Origin: Vitis vinifera
Taxonomy: Eukaryota; Streptophyta; Magnoliopsida; Vitales; Vitaceae
Assembly: GCF_030704535.1 (NCBI RefSeq)
Contig: NC_081810.1
Coordinates: 23,722,501-23,786,500 of the forward strand
Reading direction: 5' to 3'
DNA: 64,000 bases
Shown here: one piece after another, positions 26,894-39,700 of the stretch
Numbering within the stretch: position 1 is the stretch's first letter
Layout: each line of letters starts with the position of its first letter
Program-made: the position numbers and the translations under genes
Notes under the pieces: generated by a model
Databases searched by the model: none
The model's input: the letters and a program-made list of their open reading frames with translations, nothing else
What the model was told of the DNA's origin: nothing

Positions 26894-29800
26894 GAGGTAT
26901 TGGTCAAGGTAATGGAGGTCGTTTCAATGCTGGAAACTTTGGTAGAGACAGAAATTTTAATGGAGGCAGAGGAAATGGTGGCAAATCTGACTGGAATAAC
27001 AACTGGAATAATACTGGCAAACCTCAATGCCAGCTTTGTCGAAGGTTTGGACATGAAGTTGAGAGGTGTTACTATAGGTTTGATCCAAGTTTTGTTAGTC
27101 CAACCTCCTCTTCTCAAAATAGTGGTGGTCCTCGTGCTTATTTCAGCCAAGCATCTCCTCATTCCTCAACTTTGTTTACAACACCTGAGGTGTTCAATGA
27201 TAACTCTTGGTACCCTGATTTTGGTGCTTCAAATCACTCTAAATGCTAATAATCTTCAACACAACACTGAATTTACTAGTCAAGACGAAGTACACATTGG
27301 TGATGGTTTAGGTTTATCAATTTCACGAGTTGGTCATTCTTCTTTACTTTCCTATCTTACTCCTAAGGTGCTCTCCTTAAATCACATGCTTTTGGTTCCT
27401 TCTATTACAAAGAATCTTCTTAGTGTTTCCAAATTTGCAAAAGGCAATAATGTCTTCTTTGAATTCCATTTTGATGCTTGTTTTGTTAAGGATCAGGATT
27501 CTCAGGTTGTTCTTCTTACCGAGAAAGTTAAAGATGGTCTATACTCATTTGATTCATCAAATTTGTGCCTTGCTCATCCATAAGCTACCTTCAACATTTT
27601 TCAATCATCCTCTGTTGTAAAAAGTTGCAATGTTCAAACCTGTACTGTTTCAAAGCCTTGTGATTCAATAAAGCCAAATGTCTTTGATCTTTGGCATGCT
27701 AGATTAGGTCATCCTTCTGTTAAAGTTGTAAAAACAATTCTTTCACAGTGTAATGTCCGTAATATCAATAAAATAACACCTTCATTTTGTTCATCATGTT
27801 GTTTAAGCAAAATTCATAAATTTCCATTTTCCAGATTTGAAACAATTTATACCGTTCCTCTACAATTGATTCATTCTGATCTATAGGGTCCAACTCCTGT
27901 CCCTTCAAGTAGTGGTTATAGATACTATGTTCATTTTGTGGATGCCTATTCTAAATTCACCTAGTTATATCTTCTTAAAAATAAATCTGATGTCATCCAA
28001 ACCTTTATCAATTTCAAAACTCAAGTTGAGCTTCAACTTGACTCCAAATAAAAGCTTTTCAATCTGATTGGGGTGGTGAATTTAGATCTTTTCAGTCATT
28101 CCTTACTCAACATGGTATCATTCATAGAGTGTCTTGCCCTCATACTCAAGAACAAAATGGAGTGGCTGAAAGAAAACATCGCCACATCGTTGAAAATAGT
28201 TTAGCCTTGTTAGTTAAATCTTCAATTCCTCTCAAATATTGGGATGAAGCTTTCAGAACTGTTGTGTTTCTTCATAACAGACTTCCAACTCCTATCCTGA
28301 AACAAAAATGTCCTTTAGAACTTCTCTTCAAAACCAAAACCAACTATTCCTTTCTAAAAGTGTTTGGTTGTGCATGTTATCCCAACACTCGTCCTTTTAA
28401 CAAACATAAATTGTAATTTAGGAGCACTGTTTGCACTTTTATGGGATACAACTTAAACCACAAGGGATATAAGTGCTTGGATTCAAATGGAAAGCTGTAT
28501 ATTTCTAGAGATGTTATATTTGATGAAACAACATTTCCATTTGCTCAAACTGATTAATCTTCCTATTCTATCCATAATTCCTCTTCATTGTCCAATTCTA
28601 CCCCATCTGCTAGTCCACCTGTTCTCACAGTCCCCTCTCAAACTCATTCTCATCCTATTTCACACTCATGTCCTGTTGTTACTTCCATTGACAGGCCAAT
28701 CAATGAGGTTGATTTACCTTCTGTTCCTAATGTACATTCTATTTCTCCAATAATTGATGTTGTTGTGCATAATATTATTTCTTCTAGTAATACTAATTTG
28801 AATAGAATGACAGGTCAACCAAGAGTTCAAGGGAACACTCATGTCATGACAACAAGGAGCAAAAATGGCATTGCCAAACCTAAAGTGTATATAGTAGCAG
28901 TAAAGGAACCGGAGACAGTTGAGTTGGCATTACAAAAGGATGAGTGGAAACAAGCCATGATATCTGAGTTTGAAGCTTTGCAAAGAAACAACACTTGGTC
29001 TTTAGTACCCTTGCCTGAAGGAAGAATACCTATTGGTTGTAGATGGGTCTATAAGGTCAAAGAAAATTCTGATGGTAGTGTCGGAAAATACAAAGCTAGG
29101 TTAGTAGCTAAGGGCTTCCATCAACAAGCTGGATTTGATTTTAATGAGACTTTTAGCCCAATTGTGAAACCAACAACTATCATGATTGTACTCACCATTA
29201 CCTTATCTAGAGGTTGGAGTGTCAGGCAATTGGATATAAATAATGCCTTTTTGAATGGTATTTTACAAGAGAAAGTGTTTATGTCACAACCTCAAGGCTT
29301 TTTGGATGAGAAACACCACGAATATGTTTGTAGGCAGCATAAAGCTCTCTATGGACTCAAACAGGCACCACGAGCCTGGTTTGAGAGACTTCACAAAGCA
29401 TTTCTGTAGTTTGGATTTGTCTCTTCCAAGGCAGATCAATCTCTCTTTTTCAGGATTACATCAACTCATACCACCTACATTCTTGTCCATGTAGATGATA
29501 TTTTGGTAACTGGAAGCAATACAGAGGTAGTAACTACTCTTATTAAACAATTGGATGTTGAGTTCTCTTTGAAAGATCTAGGAGAAATAACCTATTTTCT
29601 GGGCATTCGGGTTACTCATATAGTGAATGGATTTCATTTCTCTCAATAGAAGTATATAAGGAATCTTTTGGTGAAAACTAAAATGTTGTAGGCCAAGGGT
29701 CTTCCCACTCCCATGACTAGTGGCTTAAAGATTAGTTCACAAGATGGAGTTCCAATTGAAAATGCTCAGCTATACAGAAGTACAAAAGGAGCTTTACAAT

Positions 29801-30452
29801 ATGTTACTGTAACTAGACCTGAAGTGGCATATAGTGTCAATAAAGTTTGTTAATTTATGCAAAGGCCTACAGATGAGCATTGGAAGGTTGTAAAACGCAT
29901 TCTAAGGTACTTAAGAGCAACCATGGATTATGGCATTCATTTAAAGAAAGCTGCTGAGTTGAGTTTAATTGGATTTTCTAATGTTGATTGGGGTTCAGAC
30001 CCTGATGATAGACAATCGGTTTCAGGTTATTATGTCTCTTTTGGCAATAATATTGTGTCTTGGCATTCCAGAAAATAATAAACAATTTCCCGTTCCAATA
30101 CAGAGGCAGAATATAGAAGTTTGGCTAAACTAGTTGCTGAAGTAACCAGGATTCAATCCTTACTATTTGAAATGCAGTGCAAGACACCTAGAATATCGGT
30201 TATGTGGTGTGATAATCTCAGCATAGTGTTGTTATTTGCCAATCCCATTCTTCATGCTCGAACAAAGCACATAGAATTGGATCTTTATTTTGTAAGGGAA
30301 AAAGTTTTGAAGAAAGACATAGATATAAGACATGTACCATCAAATGAACAAGTGACAAATGTTCTAACTAAAGCAATCTCCAGTGGACAATTTAATCAAA
30401 TGAGGAACAAACTCAAAGTGGAAGACCTTACAACTTTGAGTTTGAAGGGAAA

Positions 30453-30640
30453 TGTTAGGAATAGTGGTTAAAGGTTGTTGTCCACGTGTATAGCTTAGTT
30501 AGAATAAAATAGAATTAGTTGGTTGTTTTGTTAGAATAAAACAGAGTCAGTTAGCTGACTAAAAAGTGTATTTATATACCTTGCTCTAATCGTTCATTTT
30601 GGGTAATGAGAAATTCTTTTCTCTATTGAGTTTTCTCATA
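30453..30640 (+). repeat. 3' LTR of the copia fossil
   Basis: 188 bp, TGTTAGGAATAG to TTTCTCATA, about 94% identical by eye to the 5' LTR and followed by the target duplication CGTTC. Confidence 0.9.
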
Positions 30641-33312
30641 CGTTCCACCGTTCCAAATGTTAAGGCTCAAGTTCAAGCCCTGTAGTGCATGTAGAGGCTA
30701 TAATACTATGCCACATGGCATGGAAAAGAAGTCTAATTCTTCCTTCATAGATTCTTTAAGGAAGAATTTGAAATAATCATATAGGATATTATATTATAAA
30801 TATGGAGCATTTTATATTATAAATATGCCTTGGAAATGTAAGGGTCTATTTGGTAATTATTTTCAAAAACAGTTCTTAAACATAATTTTTAAGAGTAGTT
30901 TTTGAAAATTGTTGTCTGATGTTTTATAAAACAAAAATTTATTTGAAAACTTAAAATGTTTTTAATAATTTAAATATATTTTAAAAATAATTTTCATTCC
31001 TAATGTTTTATTTTTAATCATTCTATATATTTGCATAATTAATTTTGGAAATAATCTTAAAAAAAAAATAGAAAACAAATTTTTTTTAATCATCAAACGT
31101 TGTTTTCTTATTTTTTTTTATTCTAAAAAATAGAAATTTGTTCTAAAAAATAATTACTAAATAAACCACAAATCACCAGCAACTTTTTTAGGATTAACTT
31201 TGGATAAGTTAAAAACTTTTTTTTAAACTCAATAAAGTTTTTATTCCTGGTTATGTAATTTTTTTTTTATTCTTTTGTTTAAAGAGTTTATGATTGCAAA
31301 AAAAAATTCCGAATGAGGAAAATCCTGTTTTTTCTATTTTGGTTTATACAATAAATTCTTTCTTGTTTATATAACTTCTATAATATTAATATTGACTTTT
31401 AAATTTTATGAATTTGACTTGAGTGTGTTTGTTTTTTCACTTAATTTTAAATAGAAAATAAAACTAAATATTGCTTAATGGTGTTAAGTATTAGGTTATT
31501 TGTTTTTATAATATTTTATTTTTATTAATCATTAAAAAATCAATATATTACATTTTCCATTTAGAAAAAATCAAATATTTTAAGTAGTGTTTGTTTTTTT
31601 ACTTAATTCTAAATAAAACTTAAAATTAAATAGTATTTAATAATGTTAAGTATTAAATTGTTTGTTTTTATAATATTTTATTTATATTAAACATTAAAAA
31701 AAATGAATATGTTACTTTTTCTATTTAGAAAAAATAAAATATTATAATTTTTTCTATTTAAAAAAAAATTTATAATAAGTCATGAAAAAAAGCAAACAAA
31801 CAAACAACTTAAGTTTAAAAACAAATTACTTTTAGTAAAAAGTTAAAAAAAACAAACACCCTTTAATTTTTTATATTCGATAAAAAATTTATAATAAGTC
31901 CTGAAAATATAGAAAAATAAACATTATAAAGTTTGAAAACAAATTGTTTTTAAGTAAAAAAGTTTAAAAAAACAAACTCCTTCTTAAATTTTAGCTTCTA
32001 GCTAAAGTTAAAATAGAAAACTATCCAAAACAAAGTGGTAAGTCTTGTTTTTGATTTTCTCATATCGATATTTGTTAATTTAAAATTTATTACTTAGATG
32101 ATGTTTATTTTTTTAACTTAACGCTTTTATACTTTAGATATGAACACTAAAAACAACTTTTTGAAACAATCAAAATACAATCTTGACAGCATTCACCTTA
32201 TTAATATTTCATACTTAATAAAAATAAAATAATAAAATAATAAACAACTTAATACTTAACACTATTAAGTTATATTTAGAGTCAAGTTAAATGGAATTCT
32301 ACATAGATTTAAGTTAAAAAAAAAAGTTACTTTAAGTATTAAGGTTGCTTGGTAAAGATAACTTTAAATTTAGTTTAAATCATCAAATTGAGATATTTAC
32401 CCTCATTAATTTTAACTAATATTTTATTCTCATTGACTTTAACTCATATTTATTTTCATTAATTTTAAACATTCATATTTAAAGTATTATAAATATATAA
32501 GATAACTGTTAATTTAACTATTTTAACTTATTACTTAAAGTTAAAAATAACTTTAAGTTGTAATATTCAGTTATTTACTCAACATGTTTTATTTATTTAA
32601 TGACTTAAATTAAGTTATTAAATCATATTAAGTCATTAAGTTAAAAAACACCCTCTTACATAATATTCAATAAAATTTAATACTTATTATTTAATAACAT
32701 AAATTGACTTTAAGTTAAATTATTTTTAAGTTATTACTTATTTTTTTACCTTAATTATTAAAGTTGACTCTAGGTCATACTATTAAGTTATTTTATCAAA
32801 CATATTTAATAACTTAAATTAAGTTATTAAACCACTTTTTAAGTTATTAAGTTGTTTTATCAAACATCCGCTTAATCAAATAATTTTAAAAGTTTTTATT
32901 GAGTTTATTTGGATTATGATAATCTAAGTAAGGTCACATGTCTCATTTGCAATAGATTTTAAGAAATCAAAGCTTCTGAGTAAGAGGTTTTGCACATATT
33001 TTGATATATTTATTAAGGAAAATTTTTTAATTAGAAAAATTTAATATAGAAACTAGAAAAATATTACTTATCATAGGATCCATTTTTCACTTATTCATAA
33101 ATTCATGTTATATTCCATAATATATTTATAATATTTATATTTATCCATTTAAAATTATGATTTTAAAAAGGTTACGATAATTATTTAGATTTAAAGACAA
33201 TAATAAAGTGCATCAAATTTAAATTTCCCGGATTTAAAAGAAATATAAGAGAATGCACTATTCGAAGCATTATTAGAGATAGCAATTACCATAGGCTCTC
33301 TGTACAAGAATT
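30641..33312. other. AT-rich, MITE-rich intergenic stretch
   Basis: No gene is supported. The stretch is built of poly-A/T runs and repeated words such as CTTAATACTTAA and TTAAGTTATTAAG. It includes at least one nested Tourist-like MITE (31424-31983). From about 32100 to 32880 it holds palindromic AACTTAAATTAAGTT-type sequence that looks like one or more further decayed MITEs. Confidence 0.5.
31424..31983. mobile_element. Tourist-like MITE with a second copy inserted in it
   Basis: An outer copy (about 31424-31582 plus 31862-31983) is interrupted by an inner full copy (about 31584-31861). Both start with GTGTTTGTTTTTT.ACTTAATT and end with ...AAAAAACAAAC. The 3' word TTTATAATAAGTC appears in both and in the copy at 41253-41532. 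Borders are approximate because of low complexity. Confidence 0.5.
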
Positions 33313-33325
33313 TGGGCCAGGCCCA
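33313..33325. promoter_or_regulatory. Paired TGGGCC/GGCCCA (site II) upstream of the S40 gene
   Basis: TGGGCC at 33313-33318 and GGCCCA at 33320-33325 form an inverted pair about 245 bp upstream of the S40 start. Site II motifs bind TCP factors in plants. Function here is inferred. Confidence 0.4.
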
Positions 33326-33569
33326 AGAGACAGGGGGCTTCGAGAGAGGATGTAGAGCCCATTTCCGAAATGGCCGACGATCTCGCCAGTCTTCGTGGTG
33401 AATCCAATTCCCATGTTTAAGCCGTTGCACACCTCCCATATCCCCTACACGTTCTGCGCCACGTCACCCTCCTCCAGCCGTCTCACCGTCACTCTCAAGT
33501 CTCAAGTCTCAATGACTCTGTCACTCCCATGGGCGCCCTATCTCTGAAATACTACTACTCCACTTCTAC

Positions 33570-34205
33570 ATGAGCGCCACCGCACCCACCCGTCTTCGCT
33601 ACCGCAGAACTCCTTCCTCCGACAGGTTTCTTGACGTCTTCTCCCATCCCCTACCACGCTCCTCCCTTCCTGGACCTACCAATCCCGAGGCCGGCGACGA
33701 GCTCCACGAAGACGAAATCTTCTGGATCGGAGGCTTTGATGACCCTCCCAACACTGCCCCTGCTCGGAACCCCCTCTCCAGGCGCTGCGGCGCCCAGGGG
33801 ACCTCTGGCATCCTTGCAGCATTGCCGGAATCGGAACGGAGCCTAGGTGCCTATGGCCGTCCGATGTTCAACCAGAAGGCGTCGTCTTCCCGGATGATTC
33901 CGGCGATTCCGAAGCCGACAGTGGAGCGCCATGTGCCAGTATCCGCGAAGTATCACCAGTCAGCGCCAGTGAACGTTCCGGTGCTGTCGAAGGCGGTGCG
34001 AAGGGCGCACGAGATCAACGCTGACGACATCGATGATGGAGCGGAGGGGGAGATGTTGCCGCCGCACGAGATCGTGGCGAGGGGCTCTGAGCACTCGCCA
34101 GGACTGTCCTGCTCGGTTCTTGAAGGCGTGGGGAGGACGTTGAAGGGGAGAGATCTGCGTCAGGTTCGCAATGCGGTGTGGCGGCAAACAGGTTTTCTTG
34201 ATTGA
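33570..34205 (+). CDS. S40 family senescence regulator (DUF584)
   Basis: An intronless gene for a 211-residue protein of the plant-only S40 family (senescence_reg, DUF584), thought to act in the nucleus in leaf senescence and stress responses. The N-terminal third is Pro/Ser/Arg-rich and contains the family word EIFWIGGF (about residues 49-56). The C-terminal block is the family signature: LPPHEIVAR, then SVLEGVGRTLKGRDL, ending RNAVWRQTGFLD. The coding region is GC-rich and stands out sharply from its AT-rich surroundings. No signal peptide or membrane segment. The chosen start is the first ATG of the frame, preceded by CTACATG. A short upstream open frame (33370-33420, MADDLASLRGESNSHV) may lie in the leader. 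Intact. Confidence 0.9.
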   Translation: MSATAPTRLRYRRTPSSDRFLDVFSHPLPRSSLPGPTNPEAGDELHEDEIFWIGGFDDPPNTAPARNPLSRRCGAQGTSGILAALPESERSLGAYGRPMFNQKASSSRMIPAIPKPTVERHVPVSAKYHQSAPVNVPVLSKAVRRAHEINADDIDDGAEGEMLPPHEIVARGSEHSPGLSCSVLEGVGRTLKGRDLRQVRNAVWRQTGFLD

Positions 34206-35357
34206 CGATTTCAATTTCGTTGTTGATTGACTGGAATAGTGTTTCTGGTCATTAGCTTTGTATGTAACTCTTTAAGTATGTGTGTTTAGTTTTTTCAAGC
34301 TTTTAGTGGTAAATTTGAGTACATGCTGATTAGAATGATGCTAATTTCGTTCTCTTTCTCTTTTCTGTTTGGAGTTGAGAAGAAAATTGGGAAAAAGACG
34401 GAAATTCAAAATTTTTGTTGTTTGGGGCTTGACCAAACAAAAACCTGCATTCAACGACAACCGTGCATAATGTGGAATTTTAGTTGAGATAAGAAGAGTT
34501 TTTTATTTTCTTCGTACTGAAAATGCAATAAATTCAAATGGTGACATGGTAATGACGGTAGTTTACATTTTGAGAAAAATTGCTATGCAAGTTTCATGTT
34601 ATGGGGAAGGGTTTGCTTGTTCACCATTGAGATACTATAGCAATTGATATGCCCATTTATATGAGAATTTCTTTGCTATTGGTTTCACATATCATGTGGT
34701 AAGTTTTTGATGTCTATCTGGTTAGATTCTCCGGGGATGCTTTCTCTTTCAATGTCAGAAATGTAGCTTATGGAGGTGCTTCAAAATTGGCAAGGTTTTT
34801 GGGTGTAAATTTAGTAGGTCACGGCTAGCATTTTCCCACTTTTCTTATGCTATTATAAATTGTTTATCTATCTTGAGGCAATTTTAGGAAAGGAGATAAA
34901 AATATATATATATATAATTCTAACAGTTTTTGAAAAGATGAACTGCAGAAAGCATACATCATGAGATGCTTCTAATTACCTTCTCACCTTGCAGATAGCA
35001 ATAGCATTTTTTCTGCAATCTCTTATTGTTTTCCTGTTATTTATGAAATCAAAAAGCTCAGGTATTCCTTTTTTTTTTCTTGGTGGTTTAAACTGGCAAA
35101 TTTTGTAGAATAAGGATTCTTATAGTTTCTACTATTTGAAGTGGTCTAGTCTCGTCGTGTAGTTCCTTCGATTCCGTTCCAGAAGGTATGGAGATGTTTT
35201 TTGTATGATAGATGGGATTTAGAAAAAAAAGCAAGTTGTTGGGATTCTTATGCAATCTAAAGATAAATTTGGCAAAGGTTCCTTACTTTTTAAACTAAAC
35301 TACATTAATTTATATATGGATCCTATGTAAATAGCTTCAAAGAATTTTATTGGCTTG

Positions 35358-35682
35358 CTTTTGGAGATATGTTAATTTTTTGCCTTATTCTATGTGTTAG
35401 AGATTCTTCTGTATTAGCCTTTGACACCTGTGTATGCCCTTGTTACTTCCTTTTCAAGATTTTCCTTCTTTTTGTTCTTTTGGAGATATGTTAATTTAAT
35501 ACCTTTAGTATTAGTTTTTGATATCTGTGTATGCCCTTGTTACCTACCTTTTTAAGATTTTCATTCTTTTTGTTCTTTTAGAGATTAGAGATATGTTAAC
35601 CTTTTGCCTTCTGTATTAGCCTTTGACACCTGTGTATTACTAGCTACCTAGCTGTTAAGATTTGCATTCCTTTTGCTTTGTG
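35358..35682. repeat. Three imperfect tandem units of about 100-120 bp
   Basis: Units start near 35358, 35479 and 35578. Each reads TTTTGGAGATATGTTAA (third unit slightly changed), then a CTGTATTAGCCTTTGACACC-like block, then GTGTATGCCCTTGTTAC, then AAGATTTTC.TTCTTTTTG. The first two units are most alike. Confidence 0.7.
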
Positions 35683-36621
35683 TTACATCATTGATCCTGC
35701 CTGGCCTGTCACCATCATTGCTATATTCTATTCTTCTGGTGTCTCAAATTAACAGTTCTTTAACATGCATATATTGAAGTTACTTGCAGAATCATTAGAA
35801 AGCTTCTAGATGATACCTGTGGATGCTTCCTTACACCCAACTTTATTGGTGATTTTGATGAGACCGGGAAGGTTAATAATTAATTAGGTTTTCCTAATGA
35901 GATTTTGACATGATGGATTTGATTGATCTTCCAATCGGATTAAATGAACTCTTCCATTACCAGTATTATGGTGGTTGAGTGTCATCTTGAATCAATAGGA
36001 ACTTGTCAAGTCTCTCAAGATGAGATCCATTTGTCCACTATTGTGCTGCTGGTGAGACTACATATTCTCTGCTGAATTATTTTTAGAAAAGGATATTTTC
36101 TGAAAATGAAACATTTTTCTCTCAATTTTTTTCATTTTTTTATTTTGGAAAACAAATGAGAATATGCCCTGAAAATAAATAAATAAATAAGCAAAAGCCT
36201 TTTCTTTGTAGTTGAGGATCATCTTAGAAAAAATAAGAGCTCATTGAGTCTCGTTTATTTCTCACCAATTTTGTGTGAGGCTATATTCTCTACAGAAAAT
36301 TTTGGGAAAAGATATTGTGTGAAAATGGTGCGTTTCTGTATGTTTTGGAGTACTTATACAAAAAGATATTTTTCTGAAAATGGAGCATTTTCCTTGGTAA
36401 AAAAGTATGGAATTCATAGTCATCGTCATAAAAAGCAATCCATTACATGATCTTATGTTTGGTTGTCACTAGAGTCTCATAGGCAGGATCAGCTGAGTGG
36501 ACTCAGAGACTTTTATCAATATGATATTTGAGATTTCCAGTAAAATGGAGACCTGGTTGGCTATTTGCTTCTAATTAAGAGTGCAGCAGGTTTCTAAACT
36601 AACATTGTGTGAGGTGCCAAC

Positions 36622-36723
36622 CATGGTTCAAAGTTGCAGTCTTGATACCAAGCCAAGGTGTCCGAGACCAATGTGCCTCAAAACCTTCCATGTCAATGAT
36701 CAAGATTGCAACTTTGAACCATG
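36622..36723. repeat. 102-bp foldback with 25-bp arms
   Basis: The left arm starts CATGGTTCAAAGTTGCAGTC and the right arm is its reverse complement with one mismatch, separated by about 52 bp. It could be a small MITE or a transcribed hairpin. No target duplication was found. Confidence 0.65.
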
Positions 36724-39700
36724 ACATGAGTTATACTTATATCTCAGTCTACTTAGACATAACATCTCATGGGCCCAGATGATATGGACTGCTGAGGGCA
36801 TTACCACCTAACTCAGGTATCTGTGTTTCTATGCTTTGCAATGGTTGTTAATCATGTATGGAAGTTACTAGCTAAATTTTGACTTAAATGCAAACAACCA
36901 AAGTCTTTGTTGTCTGAGCTGATGCAATTGGACTTGGATTAATTATGGAAATAGTGGATCTTTCCCTCTTTATCCTCTTTTGCTAAGTTTATTTTCGATG
37001 ACTTGAACTGTCTATTTATTAATGAGAGATGGTGATAAAATGCACTATTTGCTGTTTGTCCTTAGTTTGATTACCCTTACAGTTTGATTACTGTGATGAT
37101 TTTAAATTCTTTGGAAACTACCATTCTACAATCAAACTTCAAAAATGTTTATAGAACCCATGAAGCTCGTATATAATATTCTTATCATTAGTTAAATTGG
37201 AGAGAACATTGGCCAAGGTTGCACATTTTATCTTTTCAGACTGTAAATATTTGATGCTGACAACTTTGTTGAGCTTTCAAGTAATTTCAATATAGTATAC
37301 AATATAAGTGTGTTCAGTTTGACAGGACTCAGAATTAATCACTAAAATTTCATTGAAGGATTATATGTTGAATGGGTATTGTTGTGATGAAGAACTATAT
37401 TTCAAAATCCATGGAAACCATGGTCTAAGGTGACTAATTAAGTAACCTTCTATCATCCTCCATAATGCTTTCTTTGAGTTATATTAAATATCTAAAAATA
37501 ATACTGATTTTGTGTAATAATGGTAATAATTATCTTGTCTAACATGGTATATATGTGTAATAAAAGTTGTTCTTTGTTAGCATCTTCTTAATCGTCGAGA
37601 TTAGACATTTCCCGTACTCTGCTATTAAGCATTTCCCATAGTTCAATCTGGCATCTGCAATGTGTTATGCTACTTGCATTATAGTGAGGGCTGCTGGTAC
37701 TGTGTGCCTAATTTCACTGCTGGCTGTGGAAACCGGTGGTTAAAGAACATTTACAGCCCCAACTTAGCTTGATCTCTTGCTGCAGTTTGGAATGCTGCCC
37801 GAAGAGGATCCTTTTACTGCTGATTTTGACAGCATTTGCTTGATGGGATTCTAAGATTTAGAAGGCTCTCAGGGAAATTTCAATTTTGGTGCTGGCCACT
37901 TGACCATGTGTCATCTGTTGGATCATAATGGCTGTGCCCATCTACTGCAGTTGTGGAGGGGCTAAGAAGTTTGCTCTCAAACAATGCAAAGGTTAGCTTG
38001 ATGGTATTAAATCATTAATACTCTTTTTAGAAGTAATGACTAAATGTGATGATTTGCTCATGGAAGGTTCATCGGTTATATATATATTGATTGCCAAACC
38101 TAGTTAAGGTTTTGAGGACGAGAGTGGCTTTAGGTGGACTGGGATCGACTCATGACGAGTTTCTCAGTCTGGTCCCTTTTCCGGTTCCTGATTATCACCT
38201 AAACAGTGCCTCATTTGGGCCTAGTTATTTCACGCACAGAAGCTTTTCATTCCTTAAGTGAGAGGAACAGGAGACAGAAGCTCCAGAAAGCGGGGTTTGG
38301 GCATCTGCCTTTCTAGATTGTGCAGTGTGCGACCCCTTTACCTTCTACGTTGTTGGTGGTGGGCCCTAAAGTTCCGTCGATTGGCCCCTTACGTCTAGGT
38401 TGTGAGGTGTTTAAATGGATCTCACATCCATATGTTAGAAATATAAGGATATCTTTGCATTTTTTTTTTAAAAAAAGAATAATACTAATTGCCAATAATA
38501 TTTTATTTAAAATGAATAATGAATAAAGTTTGACTTTTTTTAATATATAAATGAGTCAAGTTTTTTATTATATATGCACACATTTAGTAGTACTCAATTT
38601 TAAACATAATATTCTAGAATGTTTTGATTTAATTTATAATTATTGGATTGGTTTTTTATTGCAAATTATTTGTAAAACTTAAGGAATTTATTAAAAATTT
38701 TGAAGTATTAATCATGTTTTACTTAATTTATAATTTATTTATTTAGTAAATTTTTCTTTAAATAGTTGTGTATAGGATAAATAGTAAAGTCATGACTCAT
38801 GGTATATCGGTTTTCCTCTTCTTTTTTTTTTTTTTTAATGCTTAGATTTATTTTTGAGTTCCAAATTATTTTAAAAAATTATTAAATTCATTAATGAATT
38901 CAATAAAAAATGTCACTTGATTTAAAATTAATTTTTCTAGTGGAAAAATTTGTAAAAGTTTAATTACATGCAAATAAGAAATAACAGTTACTATAAACCA
39001 ATTTTTATTCATAAATTTATTATATTATTTGAGTTTTAAATTACTCATATATAAATTATTAGACTTGTTAAATGAATCTAATACATTAACTCTTATTTAA
39101 TTTAAAGTTCATTTGCCTAGTAAAAAATTTTTTTTAAATAATTTTATATAGAAGAGAAATAATAGAGTTGTTTTAAATTAATTTTTATTCATAAATTTTT
39201 GGTATTAATAAGTTTATTATTTAAGTTTTAAATTATTTTTAAAATTTAATAGATTTGTTAACAAATCTAACGCATTAAATCTTATTTAATTTGAAGTTAA
39301 TTTGCCTAACATAAAAAGAGAAAAATAATGATTATATTTTAGAAGAGAAATAATAAATTATGTGTGTTTTTCTATTGTTTTTAAAAACCGGTGAAAACAA
39401 CTTTTACTTGTTTTTTATTTATTTTACTTTGTTTTTAAAAATTGAAAATAGAGAATAATAACCAAATAGTGTTATGAGTTTTTAAAATTTTTAAAAAACT
39501 ACACCAAACATGATCTTAAAGTCTAACGATTTTAATTATAAATTGAAAACCATTTTTTAGTGAAAAGAATATAAAATATCAAAAAATAAATTATTTTCTT
39601 ATTTCATAATTAATTGATATAAATTAAATTTCAATACAAAATTAAGTTAAGAAAAATAATTATTCAATTTGATATAAAATAATAGTTATCTGTATGATAA

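Larger units (their letters stand above)
23557..30640 (+). mobile_element. Ty1/copia LTR retrotransposon (fossil, Ale/Retrofit-like)
   Basis: Bounded by two 188-bp LTRs and a perfect 5-bp target duplication CGTTC (23552-23556 and 30641-30645). A primer-binding site related to the Met-tRNA type (TGATATCAGAG) follows the left LTR, and a purine tract precedes the right one. Parts in copia order: gag with a CCHC knuckle (CQLCRRFGHEVERC, about 27028-27069), protease/integrase region, reverse transcriptase (about 28900-29500, KARLVAKGFHQ and LYGLKQAPRAW) and RNase H (to about 30450). The LTRs differ at about 11 of 188 positions by eye (near 6%), which suggests an age of a few million years. Broken in roughly ten places. 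A solo LTR of another family is inserted in gag (24754-26893). Without it the element is about 4.9 kb. Confidence 0.93.

Noticed and set aside
33191-33439. An 82-codon minus-strand frame upstream of S40
   Set aside because: No family resemblance. It runs into AT-rich intergenic DNA with no gene structure.
37787-37854. Exon-like stretch after a TGCAG acceptor encoding MLPEEDPFTADFDSICLMGF
   Set aside because: Only about 20 codons, with no partner exon or known family. The upstream S40 gene already ends normally.
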